Origin: Bacteriovoracaceae bacterium
GTDB taxonomy: Bacteria > Bdellovibrionota > Bacteriovoracia > Bacteriovoracales > Bacteriovoracaceae
DNA: 64,000 bases
Direction: 5' to 3'
Assembly: GCA_018675575.1 (NCBI GenBank)
Contig: JABGXW010000099.1
Span: forward strand, 1 to 64,000
The translations under genes were made by a program, and so were the position numbers. Positions 26,350 through 35,923 of the stretch are shown here, one piece after another (positions within the stretch are counted from its first letter, which is position 1; each line of letters opens with the position of its first letter). Under the pieces are notes generated by a model that saw nothing but the letters and a program-made list of their open reading frames with translations, was not told the origin of the DNA and made no database searches.

Positions 26350-27348
26350 GTGCCCATGTTGCTTGAAATACTTTGTTTTGGATTATTCAGTTTACTCTTT
26401 AGTTTTCAGGTCTCTGCCAATCAACTTACATCAGATCAATTGCGCACAATTCAATATGTTGTGGGAGATTTAATAGAAACAACCCACCCAAGTCTAAATG
26501 TAAAAGATCTCCAAATAGAATATTATACAATTAAAAAAGATGATTATTATTTCGTCTCTAATTTTGGAGCGGGAAGAGTTTTATTGGGAAATAATCATTA
26601 TAAGCTTGGAGTAAATCCTCTCGTTTTTAAAAATAATATTACAGCCGATGCATTAAAAGGAGTTTTAGCTCACGAGCTTAGACATACAGAAGATTATATT
26701 TCGGGTTCAACTTTGGGAACCTTACTTCCGATTGGTTTGCAGATAATGGTCAAAGAATCTAGAATTCAATATGAGAGAAAAACCGATCTTAAAGTCGTTT
26801 TAAAAGGACTATCAAAGGAACTCATTGCTTATAAAAAGTGGCAATATCCTTTGCTTGCCAAAAAGACTCTTGATATAAAAAAGCAGGAATACCTCACTCC
26901 AAAAGAAATCAACATGATCGTTGAAAATAAAGATGAATACCCTGAGATGATACAATCATGGTTTGATTATCAGATTCCTTTAAATTCAATAGATCTTTTA
27001 TTCGATTTGAAAAAATATCGTAAGCAACTTAATCTATCCTACATAACAGCAAAAGTATCTCGAAGAACAAGGCATTCAATCTCTCGTGGATTAAAAAATA
27101 GAGAGTTGTCTATAAAAATCACAAGCCGCGATTTCAGCTATAAAAAATGCTTACTCGATGTTTATTTAAAAGGAAGAAAGAATCAGTATTATTTTAATAA
27201 TAAAAGAACGTATAAAATTAAATCTTTTAAGAACAACGAATCCATCAAAATCAATCTTAATGTTTTATCTAAGGTAGTCTCTGCTGATTTTCGATTATAT
27301 AATTGTAAAGATATGGAAGGCGATGGGATCTTCTTTGCAGCGGAATAA
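26350..27348 (+). CDS. Secreted zinc-metalloprotease-like protein with HELRH motif
   Basis: About 332 residues with an N-terminal signal peptide ending near VSAN. The segment GVLAHELRHTEDY contains HExxH, the zinc-binding signature of many metallopeptidases, and YERKTDLKVV about 35 residues later could supply the third ligand (ExxxD). The C-terminal third is beta-rich and basic. The start is ambiguous: GTG at 26341, GTG at 26350 (six bases after AGGTG) and ATG at 26356 are all in frame; 26350 is preferred for spacing. The target is unknown. It converges on the second glycosyltransferase gene. Confidence 0.68.
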   Translation: MPMLLEILCFGLFSLLFSFQVSANQLTSDQLRTIQYVVGDLIETTHPSLNVKDLQIEYYTIKKDDYYFVSNFGAGRVLLGNNHYKLGVNPLVFKNNITADALKGVLAHELRHTEDYISGSTLGTLLPIGLQIMVKESRIQYERKTDLKVVLKGLSKELIAYKKWQYPLLAKKTLDIKKQEYLTPKEINMIVENKDEYPEMIQSWFDYQIPLNSIDLLFDLKKYRKQLNLSYITAKVSRRTRHSISRGLKNRELSIKITSRDFSYKKCLLDVYLKGRKNQYYFNNKRTYKIKSFKNNESIKINLNVLSKVVSADFRLYNCKDMEGDGIFFAAE

Positions 27349-27353
27349 TGTAT

Positions 27354-28391
27354 TTACCCCTTTAAACCAATCAATCTCTCTGATAACTTCATCGTTAACA
27401 AAAATTCAGGAGACCAGTCCCTCGCTATTTTTGATTTCATTCTTACAGGTACATCTGAACGATGAATAAGTTTATCCATGAGTTTAGGCTCAAGTATGAC
27501 AGTTTTTTGCCTTTCACTTTTTGGTACTTCTTTGATGGAGCGACACCAAACAATTTCGTCGGAATTTATTCGATTAATAAATTCCGGATCAAAGTTTTTT
27601 TCTTCACCAACAATATGAACCTTAGCAACAGCAGATAATGTCCAAGGATCTTGAAATCTCATGATTCTTTCTTTCATTATTTCAGGATGTTTTCCAAAGT
27701 AGAGAAGTGTCTCTGTAGCATTATCATATCTTTTCTCACGTCTTTTATATTTCGCAAGTTTATCATCTTGATGATAAAGCAGCATTATATCTGCCTTTTT
27801 CTTTTTATATTTATTCTCTTCTCTGACATGCCCATAATGATATACGCGTGCTTCGGAATGATAGACTTTTTCACCATTTCTAAATCCTTGAGCATCTCCC
27901 CAGGATTCATTTCGAGAATTTAACTTTACTGCTCGAATCTCTTGTGGATACCACTTTTTATTAATAGCAACATGATGATGATCCATCCAAAAGTGAAGAT
28001 ATCTAAAGGTCATTGAGTCACAACCTGAATCTTCTGCTTTTCTTAAATCTTCCAAAATCAAATCATAGTCTTCTTCGTGTAAAACTTCATCACATTGTAA
28101 ATAGATTCCCCAAGATTCTGGCTCGTCTTTATAATCGGCCCTTAACGCTTCTAATGCAATATTTGTTTGTTGAGAGAGAATCAGCGCTCCCTCTCGAAGT
28201 TCTTCATTCCAAACAGTATCGATGATGACTATTTTTTCTAATTCTTTTACTGCCTCTTCGGTGCCATCTTCAGATTTTCCGACGGCCACATAGATTGATT
28301 TACAGATAGGCTTAAGAGATCCCAAACATTCTCGAAAAGAATAATCGTATTTAATACCATTTCTAAGTAATGTAAAACCAAATACATTCAT
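27354..28391 (-). CDS. Family 2-like glycosyltransferase (relative of the 21849 gene)
   Basis: This 345-residue protein shares a motif series with the 21849-22742 product: GFTLLRNGIKYDYSFRE at the start, LILSQQTNIALEAL, the acidic YLQCDEVLHEED (about 118-129), RYLHFW, SWGDAQGFRN and ARVYHYGHVREE. The N-terminal AVGKSEDGTEEAVKEL looks like the usual nucleotide-sugar binding loop of GT2 enzymes. It is longer than its relative by about 48 C-terminal residues. It lies two bases after the 28394-29047 gene, so they are co-transcribed. Substrates are unknown. Confidence 0.75.
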   Translation of the reverse strand: MNVFGFTLLRNGIKYDYSFRECLGSLKPICKSIYVAVGKSEDGTEEAVKELEKIVIIDTVWNEELREGALILSQQTNIALEALRADYKDEPESWGIYLQCDEVLHEEDYDLILEDLRKAEDSGCDSMTFRYLHFWMDHHHVAINKKWYPQEIRAVKLNSRNESWGDAQGFRNGEKVYHSEARVYHYGHVREENKYKKKKADIMLLYHQDDKLAKYKRREKRYDNATETLLYFGKHPEIMKERIMRFQDPWTLSAVAKVHIVGEEKNFDPEFINRINSDEIVWCRSIKEVPKSERQKTVILEPKLMDKLIHRSDVPVRMKSKIARDWSPEFLLTMKLSERLIGLKG

Positions 28392-28393
28392 GA

Positions 28394-29047
28394 CTAAAAC
28401 TGGAAGATATTGTTAATATCAATATGACTATATCGAAGCCATTTATTTTTACAGGCCTCAATATTTAACAGGAATTTATTGTCTTCAAAATGGTCTTCCA
28501 TCCGACGAACTTTTTTAGATTCTTTTCTGAGAATTGATTTAATATCTTTTGGAAGGACACAGATTCCATCGAGCAAGTAATGAGTGTCATCCACCGTAAG
28601 TATTCTTCCTAAGAAAAGATCGTCTTTAATAAGTGGTAACTTATTTTTTTCTTCTATGTTCTTGGGTAAAATATATTTACGATTGAAGTGAATATCTTTT
28701 AATACATCTCGTCCACTAAAGTTTAGTCCTGTATATTCGAAAAGAGAAAACTTTACATTTAGTAAAGACTCCCTAAAATTATCAGGGATATCATATTTCT
28801 TGATAAAATCTTTTATGATTGTTCGTGTACCGGATTTAGAGACAAATTGTAAAAGATACCAGTCATTAAAAGAAGTCATTCGAGATTCAAAATCATCATC
28901 GTCTTCATTGGCCTGACCTGTGATTGAAAAATATTCTTTCTTAGCTTCAAGCAAAGTTATAACGTGATCTCCACTTGAGTACTCTACCAATGCATGATCA
29001 AGATATTGGTTTAAGTTTTTATAAATTTCAATTGCATCATCTGTCAT
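28394..29047 (-). CDS. Protein of unknown function between lepA and a glycosyltransferase
   Basis: This 217-residue protein has no signal peptide or membrane segment and is rich in Asp, Lys and aromatic residues. It has an acidic patch (NEDDDDFES, about 47-55) and, following it, NDWYLLQFVSKSGTRT, which resembles motifs of small uncharacterised UPF proteins but no family can be named. It lies three bases after lepA and two bases before the glycosyltransferase gene, so translation is likely coupled to both. A cytoplasmic role is expected. Confidence 0.65.
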   Translation of the reverse strand: MTDDAIEIYKNLNQYLDHALVEYSSGDHVITLLEAKKEYFSITGQANEDDDDFESRMTSFNDWYLLQFVSKSGTRTIIKDFIKKYDIPDNFRESLLNVKFSLFEYTGLNFSGRDVLKDIHFNRKYILPKNIEEKNKLPLIKDDLFLGRILTVDDTHYLLDGICVLPKDIKSILRKESKKVRRMEDHFEDNKFLLNIEACKNKWLRYSHIDINNIFQF

Positions 29048-29050
29048 TTT

Positions 29051-30853
29051 TCAATCATCAACTTTGAGCACTGCTAAAAATGCCTCTTGTGGGACCTCTA
29101 CTGATCCTACCATTTTCATTCGTTTTTTTCCTGCTTTTTGTTTTTCTAATAATTTTCTTTTCCTTGAAATATCACCACCATAACACTTCGCAAGAACATT
29201 TTTCCTAAGCGCCTTTATAGTTTCTCTAGATAAAATTTTAGCACCAATTGCTGCCTGAATTGCAATATCAAATTGCTGCCTATCGATAATTTTTCTCAAT
29301 TTTTCTGTTAATCCACGTCCTTTGTAGAAAGAGTTCGATCTGTGACAAATGATTGACAGCGCGTCAACAGCGTCACCATTTAAAAGAATGTCGACCTTTA
29401 CGAGATCAGATACTTTATAGCCTTTAAATTCATAATCCATGGATGCATAGCCACGGCTCATTCCTTTTAATTTGTCATAAAAATCAAAAACCATTTCACT
29501 CAAGGGTAATGTGTATTTTACCTGAACTCTATCCTCAGTTATATAATGGATTTCATCTTGGATTCCACGTCGCTCCTCGCAAAGCGTAATAATTTTTCCT
29601 ACATGGCCATTCGGTGTATGGATTGAAACAGAGACCATGGGTTCCAGTATACTTTCAAAGTTCCCGGCCTCTGGCATTTCAGAAGGATTTTCTACTTCAA
29701 TTTCTATCCCATCTAAAAGTATCACTTTATATTTAACAGAAGGAGCTGTTGAAATGAGGTTTAGTTGAAATTCTCTTTCAAGCCTTTCTTGGAGAATGTC
29801 CATATGAAGTAAACCTAAAAATCCACAACGATATCCAAAGCCCAGGGCTTGCGATGTTTCAGCTTCGTATGTAAATGAAGAATCATTTAATGCTAATTTT
29901 TCTAAACTGTCTTTGAGTGTTTCATAGTCATTTGATTCCACAGGAAATATTCCACAGAAAACCATTGGTTTTACTTCTTCATATCCTTCAAGAGCAGGAG
30001 TATCTCTTGCTTTATCAGCTACAAGAGTATCTCCTACACTTACATCCCTAATGGTTTTAATTCCAGAGATAATCATTCCAACATCACCAGCAGTAAGTTC
30101 ATTTTGGTCAGTAAAAAAAGGTGAATTCACTCCCATTTTTAATACTTCATAACTTCCACCAGACTCTTTCAAATAAAACTTTTCTCGCTTTTTTAAAGTT
30201 CCTTCCATCACTCTTACTAGAATAACAACTCCCTGATAGGGATCAAACCAAGAATCAAAAATTAAGGCCTGAAGAGGATTGTCTGACTTTCCCGTTGGCA
30301 TCGGAACTCTTTCAATAATAGTTTCTAATAAGTTCTCGATGCCAATTCCTGATTTCGCAGAAACCTCATCTGCCATAGTAGCGTCTATCCCAATGACATC
30401 TTCAATCTCTTGTTTAACTTTATCAACATCAGCGTGGGGAAGGTCAATTTTATTTAAGACAGGAATAATTTCTAAATCATTTGCCAATGCCATATAAACA
30501 TTGGCCAATGTTTGAGCCTCTACTCCCTGCGAAGCATCAACCACCAAAAGAGCAGCGTCGCACGATGCTAAAGACCGGCTTACCTCATAAGAGAAGTCTA
30601 CATGTCCAGGAGTATCAATTAAATTTAATTGATACGTATTTCCGTCTTTGGCCAAATAAGTAAGACGGACGGTTTGGGCCTTAATGGTAATCCCACGTTC
30701 TTTCTCAATATCCATATTATCTAAGAGACGATCTCTCATTTCTCTATTAGTAACCGTTTTTGTTTCTTCTATGAGACGATCTGCAAGTGTCGACTTACCA
30801 TGATCAATATGAGCTATAATAGAAAAATTTCGTATAAATCTTTGATCTCTCAT
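29051..30853 (-). CDS. lepA: Elongation factor 4 (LepA)
   Basis: LepA is a ribosome-bound GTPase that affects initiation and translocation. The 600-residue protein shows the G1 loop [15 protein letters not shown]2 region [12 protein letters not shown]3 DTPGH, G4 NKIDLP and the LepA-specific C-terminal domain with [17 protein letters not shown] and [14 protein letters not shown] at 30862 is in frame, but the ATG at 30853 gives the family-standard N-terminus ([20 protein letters not shown]) and length. It follows the HAMP-PAS gene by 39 bases. Confidence 0.97.
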   Translation of the reverse strand: MRDQRFIRNFSIIAHIDHGKSTLADRLIEETKTVTNREMRDRLLDNMDIEKERGITIKAQTVRLTYLAKDGNTYQLNLIDTPGHVDFSYEVSRSLASCDAALLVVDASQGVEAQTLANVYMALANDLEIIPVLNKIDLPHADVDKVKQEIEDVIGIDATMADEVSAKSGIGIENLLETIIERVPMPTGKSDNPLQALIFDSWFDPYQGVVILVRVMEGTLKKREKFYLKESGGSYEVLKMGVNSPFFTDQNELTAGDVGMIISGIKTIRDVSVGDTLVADKARDTPALEGYEEVKPMVFCGIFPVESNDYETLKDSLEKLALNDSSFTYEAETSQALGFGYRCGFLGLLHMDILQERLEREFQLNLISTAPSVKYKVILLDGIEIEVENPSEMPEAGNFESILEPMVSVSIHTPNGHVGKIITLCEERRGIQDEIHYITEDRVQVKYTLPLSEMVFDFYDKLKGMSRGYASMDYEFKGYKVSDLVKVDILLNGDAVDALSIICHRSNSFYKGRGLTEKLRKIIDRQQFDIAIQAAIGAKILSRETIKALRKNVLAKCYGGDISRKRKLLEKQKAGKKRMKMVGSVEVPQEAFLAVLKVDD

Positions 30854-30892
30854 TAGAACCAATTTCTAAGATTATGGACTCAGGGAGTCAGT

Positions 30893-32140
30893 TTATGTAA
30901 AAACTTGTTCTGACAATACCATAAGGTAGTAATCAAGTGAACTGTCTTTTCCCCTGATAGGAATGATTGTGGCATAGCCCTTAAAAGCAACCTCGTCCGC
31001 CTCACCGAAGACTTCAGGCCCATTGGTTTCGGTAGTTTTTATATGTTCTGACAATTCAACTTTTTTCTCTTTCTTTTCTTCAGTTTCATCAACAGATTCT
31101 GTTTTTTTAAGTGGAATCAAGACTTCTGCATTATCAATCTTTGATCTTCTTTTAATCGCAAGTTCATAATTTTCAATAATACTTTTTGGAATAACGGTCT
31201 CGTTCATGTCTTTTCCTAGAATTTCTTCAGATTGAACCTGTAGAATATCGTAGAGCCTATTATTAATGTAAATTAGTTTACTTTCTGCATTCGCTACTAA
31301 AATGGGCTTTTTAATAAGATTAGCTAATGCATCGAATTTCCGAATTTCTACATGAATTCTGTCGGCCCTTTTTTCTTCAAAAACTTTAAAACTATGAATC
31401 ATTTTATTCATCTCATGGGCAATCTCACCAATTTCATCGTCTTGGGAATAATAAATAGATACGTCAAAATTGCAATCTTGCAATTCACGAATGGCATCTT
31501 TAATTTTTTTAAATGGCAGAGCTATTTTTCCTGGAATTACTAACCCCAATATTATTGTTCCGAGGAATCCAATAATGAGAGTGATCATCATATTTCGTTT
31601 GGTTTCTTTTATGAGAGATTTAATTTTCTTATCACGCTCTTCAGTTTGAAAATAGTGTAAATCTTGAAATTCTGTAAAAGAGTCTAGGATTTTATCTGCT
31701 AATTCTTCAATTGATTGAACACCCACTGAGTCCCTTCTAAACAAAGAAGCTTTCGAGAGAATAACTTTCAAGGAATCCACATATGATAACATTTGCGCAA
31801 TTATCTTTTTAACATCTACTTCTGTATAAAGAGAATCGAGACTTTGTAGTTCCGAAGTAAATGAGTCACATAAGTTAGTAATCTTTTCAACTCGCTGCTT
31901 ATATATTTTATCTCCACGAGATTTATCCGTTAAAATCTTTCTTTGATGTTTAAGTAAAGACACTGCAGTAATTCGAATCGAATCTGTCAGGAGTGAAACT
32001 TTATTCGATTTCACTGTTATTTTTTCAATTTCTTTATTCAGTGAATTTAAATGATGAAAAACAGTGAAGGAAAGCACTAACACCACAAAATTTGCGATAA
32101 TAAAACTCGATGCTACTCTATTTCTAAGAGATAAATTCAA
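30893..32140 (-). CDS. HAMP-PAS sensor-like membrane protein lacking an output domain
   Basis: This 415-residue protein has two membrane helices (about 9-29 and 186-206) around a helical extracytoplasmic region, then a HAMP domain (about 206-258) and a PAS domain (about 268-350, with ANAESKLIYINNRLYDIL). It ends in a charged tail. There is no histidine kinase, GGDEF, EAL or methyl-accepting signalling module. The start is a TTG with AAGG eight bases upstream; no better ATG is near. It lies 21 bases after the trkA-like gene, which suggests it might sense or modulate potassium uptake; this is inference only. Confidence 0.8.
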   Translation of the reverse strand: MNLSLRNRVASSFIIANFVVLVLSFTVFHHLNSLNKEIEKITVKSNKVSLLTDSIRITAVSLLKHQRKILTDKSRGDKIYKQRVEKITNLCDSFTSELQSLDSLYTEVDVKKIIAQMLSYVDSLKVILSKASLFRRDSVGVQSIEELADKILDSFTEFQDLHYFQTEERDKKIKSLIKETKRNMMITLIIGFLGTIILGLVIPGKIALPFKKIKDAIRELQDCNFDVSIYYSQDDEIGEIAHEMNKMIHSFKVFEEKRADRIHVEIRKFDALANLIKKPILVANAESKLIYINNRLYDILQVQSEEILGKDMNETVIPKSIIENYELAIKRRSKIDNAEVLIPLKKTESVDETEEKKEKKVELSEHIKTTETNGPEVFGEADEVAFKGYATIIPIRGKDSSLDYYLMVLSEQVFT

Positions 32141-32161
32141 TACTTAAACCTTATTGTCTCG

Positions 32162-32857
32162 TTATTTTTCAGTTAATTCTGAAAACAATCGATTAAAATT
32201 CTTTTCACTTCCTACAAGAACCACAATATCATCGGATTCAATAATATCCATTGGCATAGGGCAGTCATTTATTTCTACCTTAAATGCCGATTTCCCTTCT
32301 TCGGTAATGTAAGCGATTCTTTTTTGAAGGGCCACAATGTTTAATGAATAATTTTGCCTAATTTTACTTTCGACCAAGGTTTTACCTTCAAATCTTTTCC
32401 CGAGCTTTAGTTCTACAATAGAATAGCCTGCTGCAAAATTATATCTTTGCAGAACATGTGGTGCGATAATTTTCGATGCAATTATTTCACCCATCTCTTC
32501 TTCAACTTTAATAATTTCAGAGGCACCTATTTCATGTAATACATGTTCATGGAGCGCCGAGGTTGCTCTTGCAATCACACGTCCCACACCAAGCTTTCGG
32601 AGCATGGCAACTGCCATAACTGACATTTCAATATGGTCTCCGATAGCAACAATGGCAGTATCTACATCAGAGATATTTTGAGAGCGCAAAGATCTTTCAT
32701 CAGTTACATCTAAAACAACGGCATGAGTGACACGTTCTTTTATTTTATTAACTAAGTCTTGGTCTTTATCTATGGCAATAACTTCTGCGCCTTTGTCAAA
32801 AAGTCGCATCGCCGTTTTTGCTCCAAATGTTCCAAGCCCGATAACGGCCACAATCAT
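32162..32857 (-). CDS. TrkA/KtrA-type potassium channel regulatory subunit
   Basis: This 231-residue cytoplasmic protein is a single RCK unit: a Rossmann NAD/ATP-binding N-domain starting AVIGLGTFGAKTAM with the acidic end of strand 2 (VIAIDKDQD), and a C-terminal TrkA_C domain (about 140-220). KtrA-type proteins form an octameric ring gating a KtrB/TrkH channel. The length fits KtrA rather than the double TrkA. GGGG precedes the ATG. It lies 49 bases after the transporter gene on the same strand, as expected for a two-component K+ uptake system. Confidence 0.92.
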   Translation of the reverse strand: MIVAVIGLGTFGAKTAMRLFDKGAEVIAIDKDQDLVNKIKERVTHAVVLDVTDERSLRSQNISDVDTAIVAIGDHIEMSVMAVAMLRKLGVGRVIARATSALHEHVLHEIGASEIIKVEEEMGEIIASKIIAPHVLQRYNFAAGYSIVELKLGKRFEGKTLVESKIRQNYSLNIVALQKRIAYITEEGKSAFKVEINDCPMPMDIIESDDIVVLVGSEKNFNRLFSELTEK

Positions 32858-32906
32858 AGATTACCCCAGGTTAAAATCACTTTAAGTAATTGGTATTATT
32901 ATCATA

Positions 32907-34640
32907 TCACCCAATCATAATCCGACCTTCAGGGTAGTCAAATTTTCCTCTTTCTCTACCTCTTTGGCCGATTGCTAGAATTAAAGTAAGTGGTCCTATA
33001 CGACCTATTAGCATCATCAGTGATATAAAGAATTTTCCCGCTATAGTTAAGTACGGAGTAATACCCAGAGAGAGACCCACAGTCCCACCGGCACTTATAA
33101 CCTCAAAAAAGATATTAAGAAATGATTGTTCAGACTCTACCTTTATAAGAATCAGTATAAAGATGCTTGTCACAATGATCGAGAAGAATGTTAATGCTGT
33201 AGCTCTCACTACTAATGAATTTGGAATTGTTCTATCGAAGATTGTTACTTTATTTTCAGCTTTCAAAGTCGATCGTATTGACTGAAATAAAATAGCTAAT
33301 GTCGTTGTTTTAATTCCGCCGCCTGTTGATCCTGGACTCCCTCCAATAAACATCAGTAATGTCATTCCATATATAGTATAGGTATTTAGGTTATTTAAAG
33401 AAATAGTATTGAAGCCAGCGGTTCTCAAGGTGACCGATTGAAAAAATGATATTTGTATTTTCTCCCATAGAGAATAAGAATCCAATGCTCCTAAGAATTC
33501 TCCAAAAAAGAAAAAGAGGGTACCGCCTACAGTTAAAAAAGTCGAGGTAATGATCACGATTTTAGAGTGGAGTCCAAGTCTAATTAACGATTTCCCCTTC
33601 ATAAATACTTCAGTCAATTCCTTAAGAACAATAAATCCAATTCCACCACTTATGATGAGAACACATATTGTTCCATGAATAAGAGGATTTGTAGCATATG
33701 ACTCCAAAGAGGTATCAAACAAAGAAAAACCTGCGTTACAAAAAGCTGAAATAGAGTGGAAGAATCCATAGTAGAGAGCTTTAGAGAATTCAAACCCTTC
33801 AAAAGTAAATGCTATGGTCAGAACGATTCCGCCCCAAAGCTCAATATAAAAAGTATATTTAATAATATTTAAAATCATTGAAAATAAATCTTCTAGATTG
33901 GAGACATCTAATAGATCTTGCAGGATCATTCTATCCTTCATTCCCAAAGACTTTCCAAGAAGAATGGTCATAGAAGAATATAAAGTCATGATAGACAATC
34001 CACCAATTTGAATGAGAGCCAAAATGATAATCTGACCAAATAAAGAAAAGTTTTCCTGAAGAGAGAGGGTTGTAAGTCCTGTCACACAGGTTGCTGAAGT
34101 GGCCATAAAGATGCCATCGATAAAAGAAATCGAACTCCCTTCAACAGAGGAAACAGGCAGCATTAATAAAAATGTACCAAGAAGAATAACGCCAATGAAT
34201 GAGAAGAGTACCATCTGAGCAGGTTTTAATTTCATCCCTTTAAAGACATTCCCCGGTCCAGAAAACTTATACAAGCTATCCTCTTCAGTTTGATTCTCAT
34301 CATAGAGTGTTAAAATAGAAGACAACAAATGCGCCGAGGAGAGCATAAAAGCAAATTCCTGATCTCCCCAAGTTAAGACTAGAGGAATGAAAACCACCAA
34401 ACTAAAAATATACTTCCGGAGAAATTCAACATGATCTCTTGAATTAAGATAGTTAGATACTACGACTAATGATAAAATAATCGGAACGATCCAAACACTG
34501 TAGTTTAAAATAGATGAAATAAGATCCGAATCCCAGCCTATTGGGATTCGATCTGAGGATTTGAGTGAAAATAAAAATATATAGGACCCATTTATAAAAA
34601 GTTCTGCTAAAAAGGGTATTTTCTTTATAAAATTGGACAT
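32907..34640 (-). CDS. TrkH/KtrB-type potassium uptake channel
   Basis: This 577-residue integral membrane protein carries four pore loops with the conserved Gly of the selectivity filter: TCVTGLTT, AFCNAGFSL, TLRTAGFNT and GGTVGLSLG. The gating loop GSPGSTGGGIKTTT is also present. It is about 100 residues longer than typical KtrB because of an N-terminal extension (about 1-150) with roughly three additional membrane segments. Its partner RCK gene lies 49 bases downstream. No strong ribosome binding site precedes the ATG. Confidence 0.93.
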   Translation of the reverse strand: MSNFIKKIPFLAELFINGSYIFLFSLKSSDRIPIGWDSDLISSILNYSVWIVPIILSLVVVSNYLNSRDHVEFLRKYIFSLVVFIPLVLTWGDQEFAFMLSSAHLLSSILTLYDENQTEEDSLYKFSGPGNVFKGMKLKPAQMVLFSFIGVILLGTFLLMLPVSSVEGSSISFIDGIFMATSATCVTGLTTLSLQENFSLFGQIIILALIQIGGLSIMTLYSSMTILLGKSLGMKDRMILQDLLDVSNLEDLFSMILNIIKYTFYIELWGGIVLTIAFTFEGFEFSKALYYGFFHSISAFCNAGFSLFDTSLESYATNPLIHGTICVLIISGGIGFIVLKELTEVFMKGKSLIRLGLHSKIVIITSTFLTVGGTLFFFFGEFLGALDSYSLWEKIQISFFQSVTLRTAGFNTISLNNLNTYTIYGMTLLMFIGGSPGSTGGGIKTTTLAILFQSIRSTLKAENKVTIFDRTIPNSLVVRATALTFFSIIVTSIFILILIKVESEQSFLNIFFEVISAGGTVGLSLGITPYLTIAGKFFISLMMLIGRIGPLTLILAIGQRGRERGKFDYPEGRIMIG

Positions 34641-34700
34641 AAGTTAATGATAATACTATTTCAATTAATTGATGGCATAGGTATCATTTTTCCGGGGTAA

Positions 34701-35825
34701 GTGATTTTGAACCATAACGATAGGACCAAAAACTTCAAAATTGAACATATTGACCCCATGGGACAAGGTGTATCTAAAATAGGTGACAAAATCATTTTTA
34801 TTCCCAAAACTCTCCCAGGCGAAGAAGGTCTTTGTGAAGTATTACAGAGTAAAAAAGGTGTCGAGTTTGCAAAATTATCATCTATTGAATTACCTTCTCC
34901 AGACAGAGTAAGAGCTGAATGTCCACATTTTGAAGATTGCCCTTCTTGCCATTATTTACATACTTCTTATGCTAATGAGTTACTCCATAAGAAAAATGCC
35001 ATCCAAAAAGAACTTCGACCCATTACCATTCAAGGTGAAATAGAAGTTATTCCAGCAGACACGCGATTTGATTATCGAAATAGAATTCAACTGCATTATG
35101 ATTTAAATGAAGAAAAAATTGGTTATATAGATGTTAAAAATAAGCGGATCAACGAAGTCCCTCATTGCCTATTGCCACAAAAAATAATTCAAGAAAAAGT
35201 TAAGTCCTTGTATCAAAATAAATTTAAAGGTTTTCCACAAAAAAGAGAAACAGGTCATATAGAAATCTATGTCAATTCAAAAACAAATCGAGTCGAAACA
35301 GCTTTTAACAAGGCCTATGCCCATGCTGGCTTTACACAAGTTAATTTCGAAATGAATGAGAAAGCATTAAGCCTGATCCATTCTTATGTTGCTCCAAAAA
35401 TAAACAAGACCTCATTAGTTATTGATTTATTTGGAGGAAAAGGAAATCTCTCACGGGCCTTTTCCACAAGCAATACATACGTAGTCGATAAGTACCATCC
35501 AAAATATATACCCAAAAATGACATTCAAAAATTTATAAATCTTGATATTTTTAAGAAAAAGTCTCACAAAAATCTAGCGAAACAGGTGGGAGGTGAATGT
35601 GATGTGCTGCTCATAGATCCACCAAGGTCTGGATTTAAAAATATTAAATTATTCACAGATGTTCTAAAACCTAAAGTTATTGTCTATATGAGCTGTAAGA
35701 CCTCGACTATGGTAAGGGATCTCCTCTCGATAGATAATGAATATCATTTTCACAAAGCTCATTTACTCGATTTTTTTCCCGCTACCTACCATTATGAAAG
35801 TTTAATTTTTGCAAACTTCAAATAG
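34701..35825 (+). CDS. TrmA/RlmD-family uracil-C5 RNA methyltransferase
   Basis: This 374-residue SAM-dependent methyltransferase makes 5-methyluridine in rRNA or tRNA. It begins with a TRAM-like RNA-binding domain (about 11-60, FKIEHIDPMGQGVSKIG), then Cys residues for a 4Fe-4S cluster (ECPHFEDCPSCHYL), and the catalytic domain with QVNFEMNEKAL, LFGGKGNLSRAF, DPPRSGF and the nucleophile Cys in VYMSCKTSTMVRDL. The cluster points to RlmD/RlmC-type enzymes. The start is a GTG with CGGGG three or four bases upstream. It is divergent from the potassium channel gene. Confidence 0.87.
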   Translation: MILNHNDRTKNFKIEHIDPMGQGVSKIGDKIIFIPKTLPGEEGLCEVLQSKKGVEFAKLSSIELPSPDRVRAECPHFEDCPSCHYLHTSYANELLHKKNAIQKELRPITIQGEIEVIPADTRFDYRNRIQLHYDLNEEKIGYIDVKNKRINEVPHCLLPQKIIQEKVKSLYQNKFKGFPQKRETGHIEIYVNSKTNRVETAFNKAYAHAGFTQVNFEMNEKALSLIHSYVAPKINKTSLVIDLFGGKGNLSRAFSTSNTYVVDKYHPKYIPKNDIQKFINLDIFKKKSHKNLAKQVGGECDVLLIDPPRSGFKNIKLFTDVLKPKVIVYMSCKTSTMVRDLLSIDNEYHFHKAHLLDFFPATYHYESLIFANFK

Positions 35826-35923
35826 ATACTCTTTTACTATGCAGAACGCCATCAGCACCGTAGAATATTAACTATAGGTTGGAAACAGCGTAACGCATTA
35901 ATCCGACTCTAGAGGTCCTTTAA

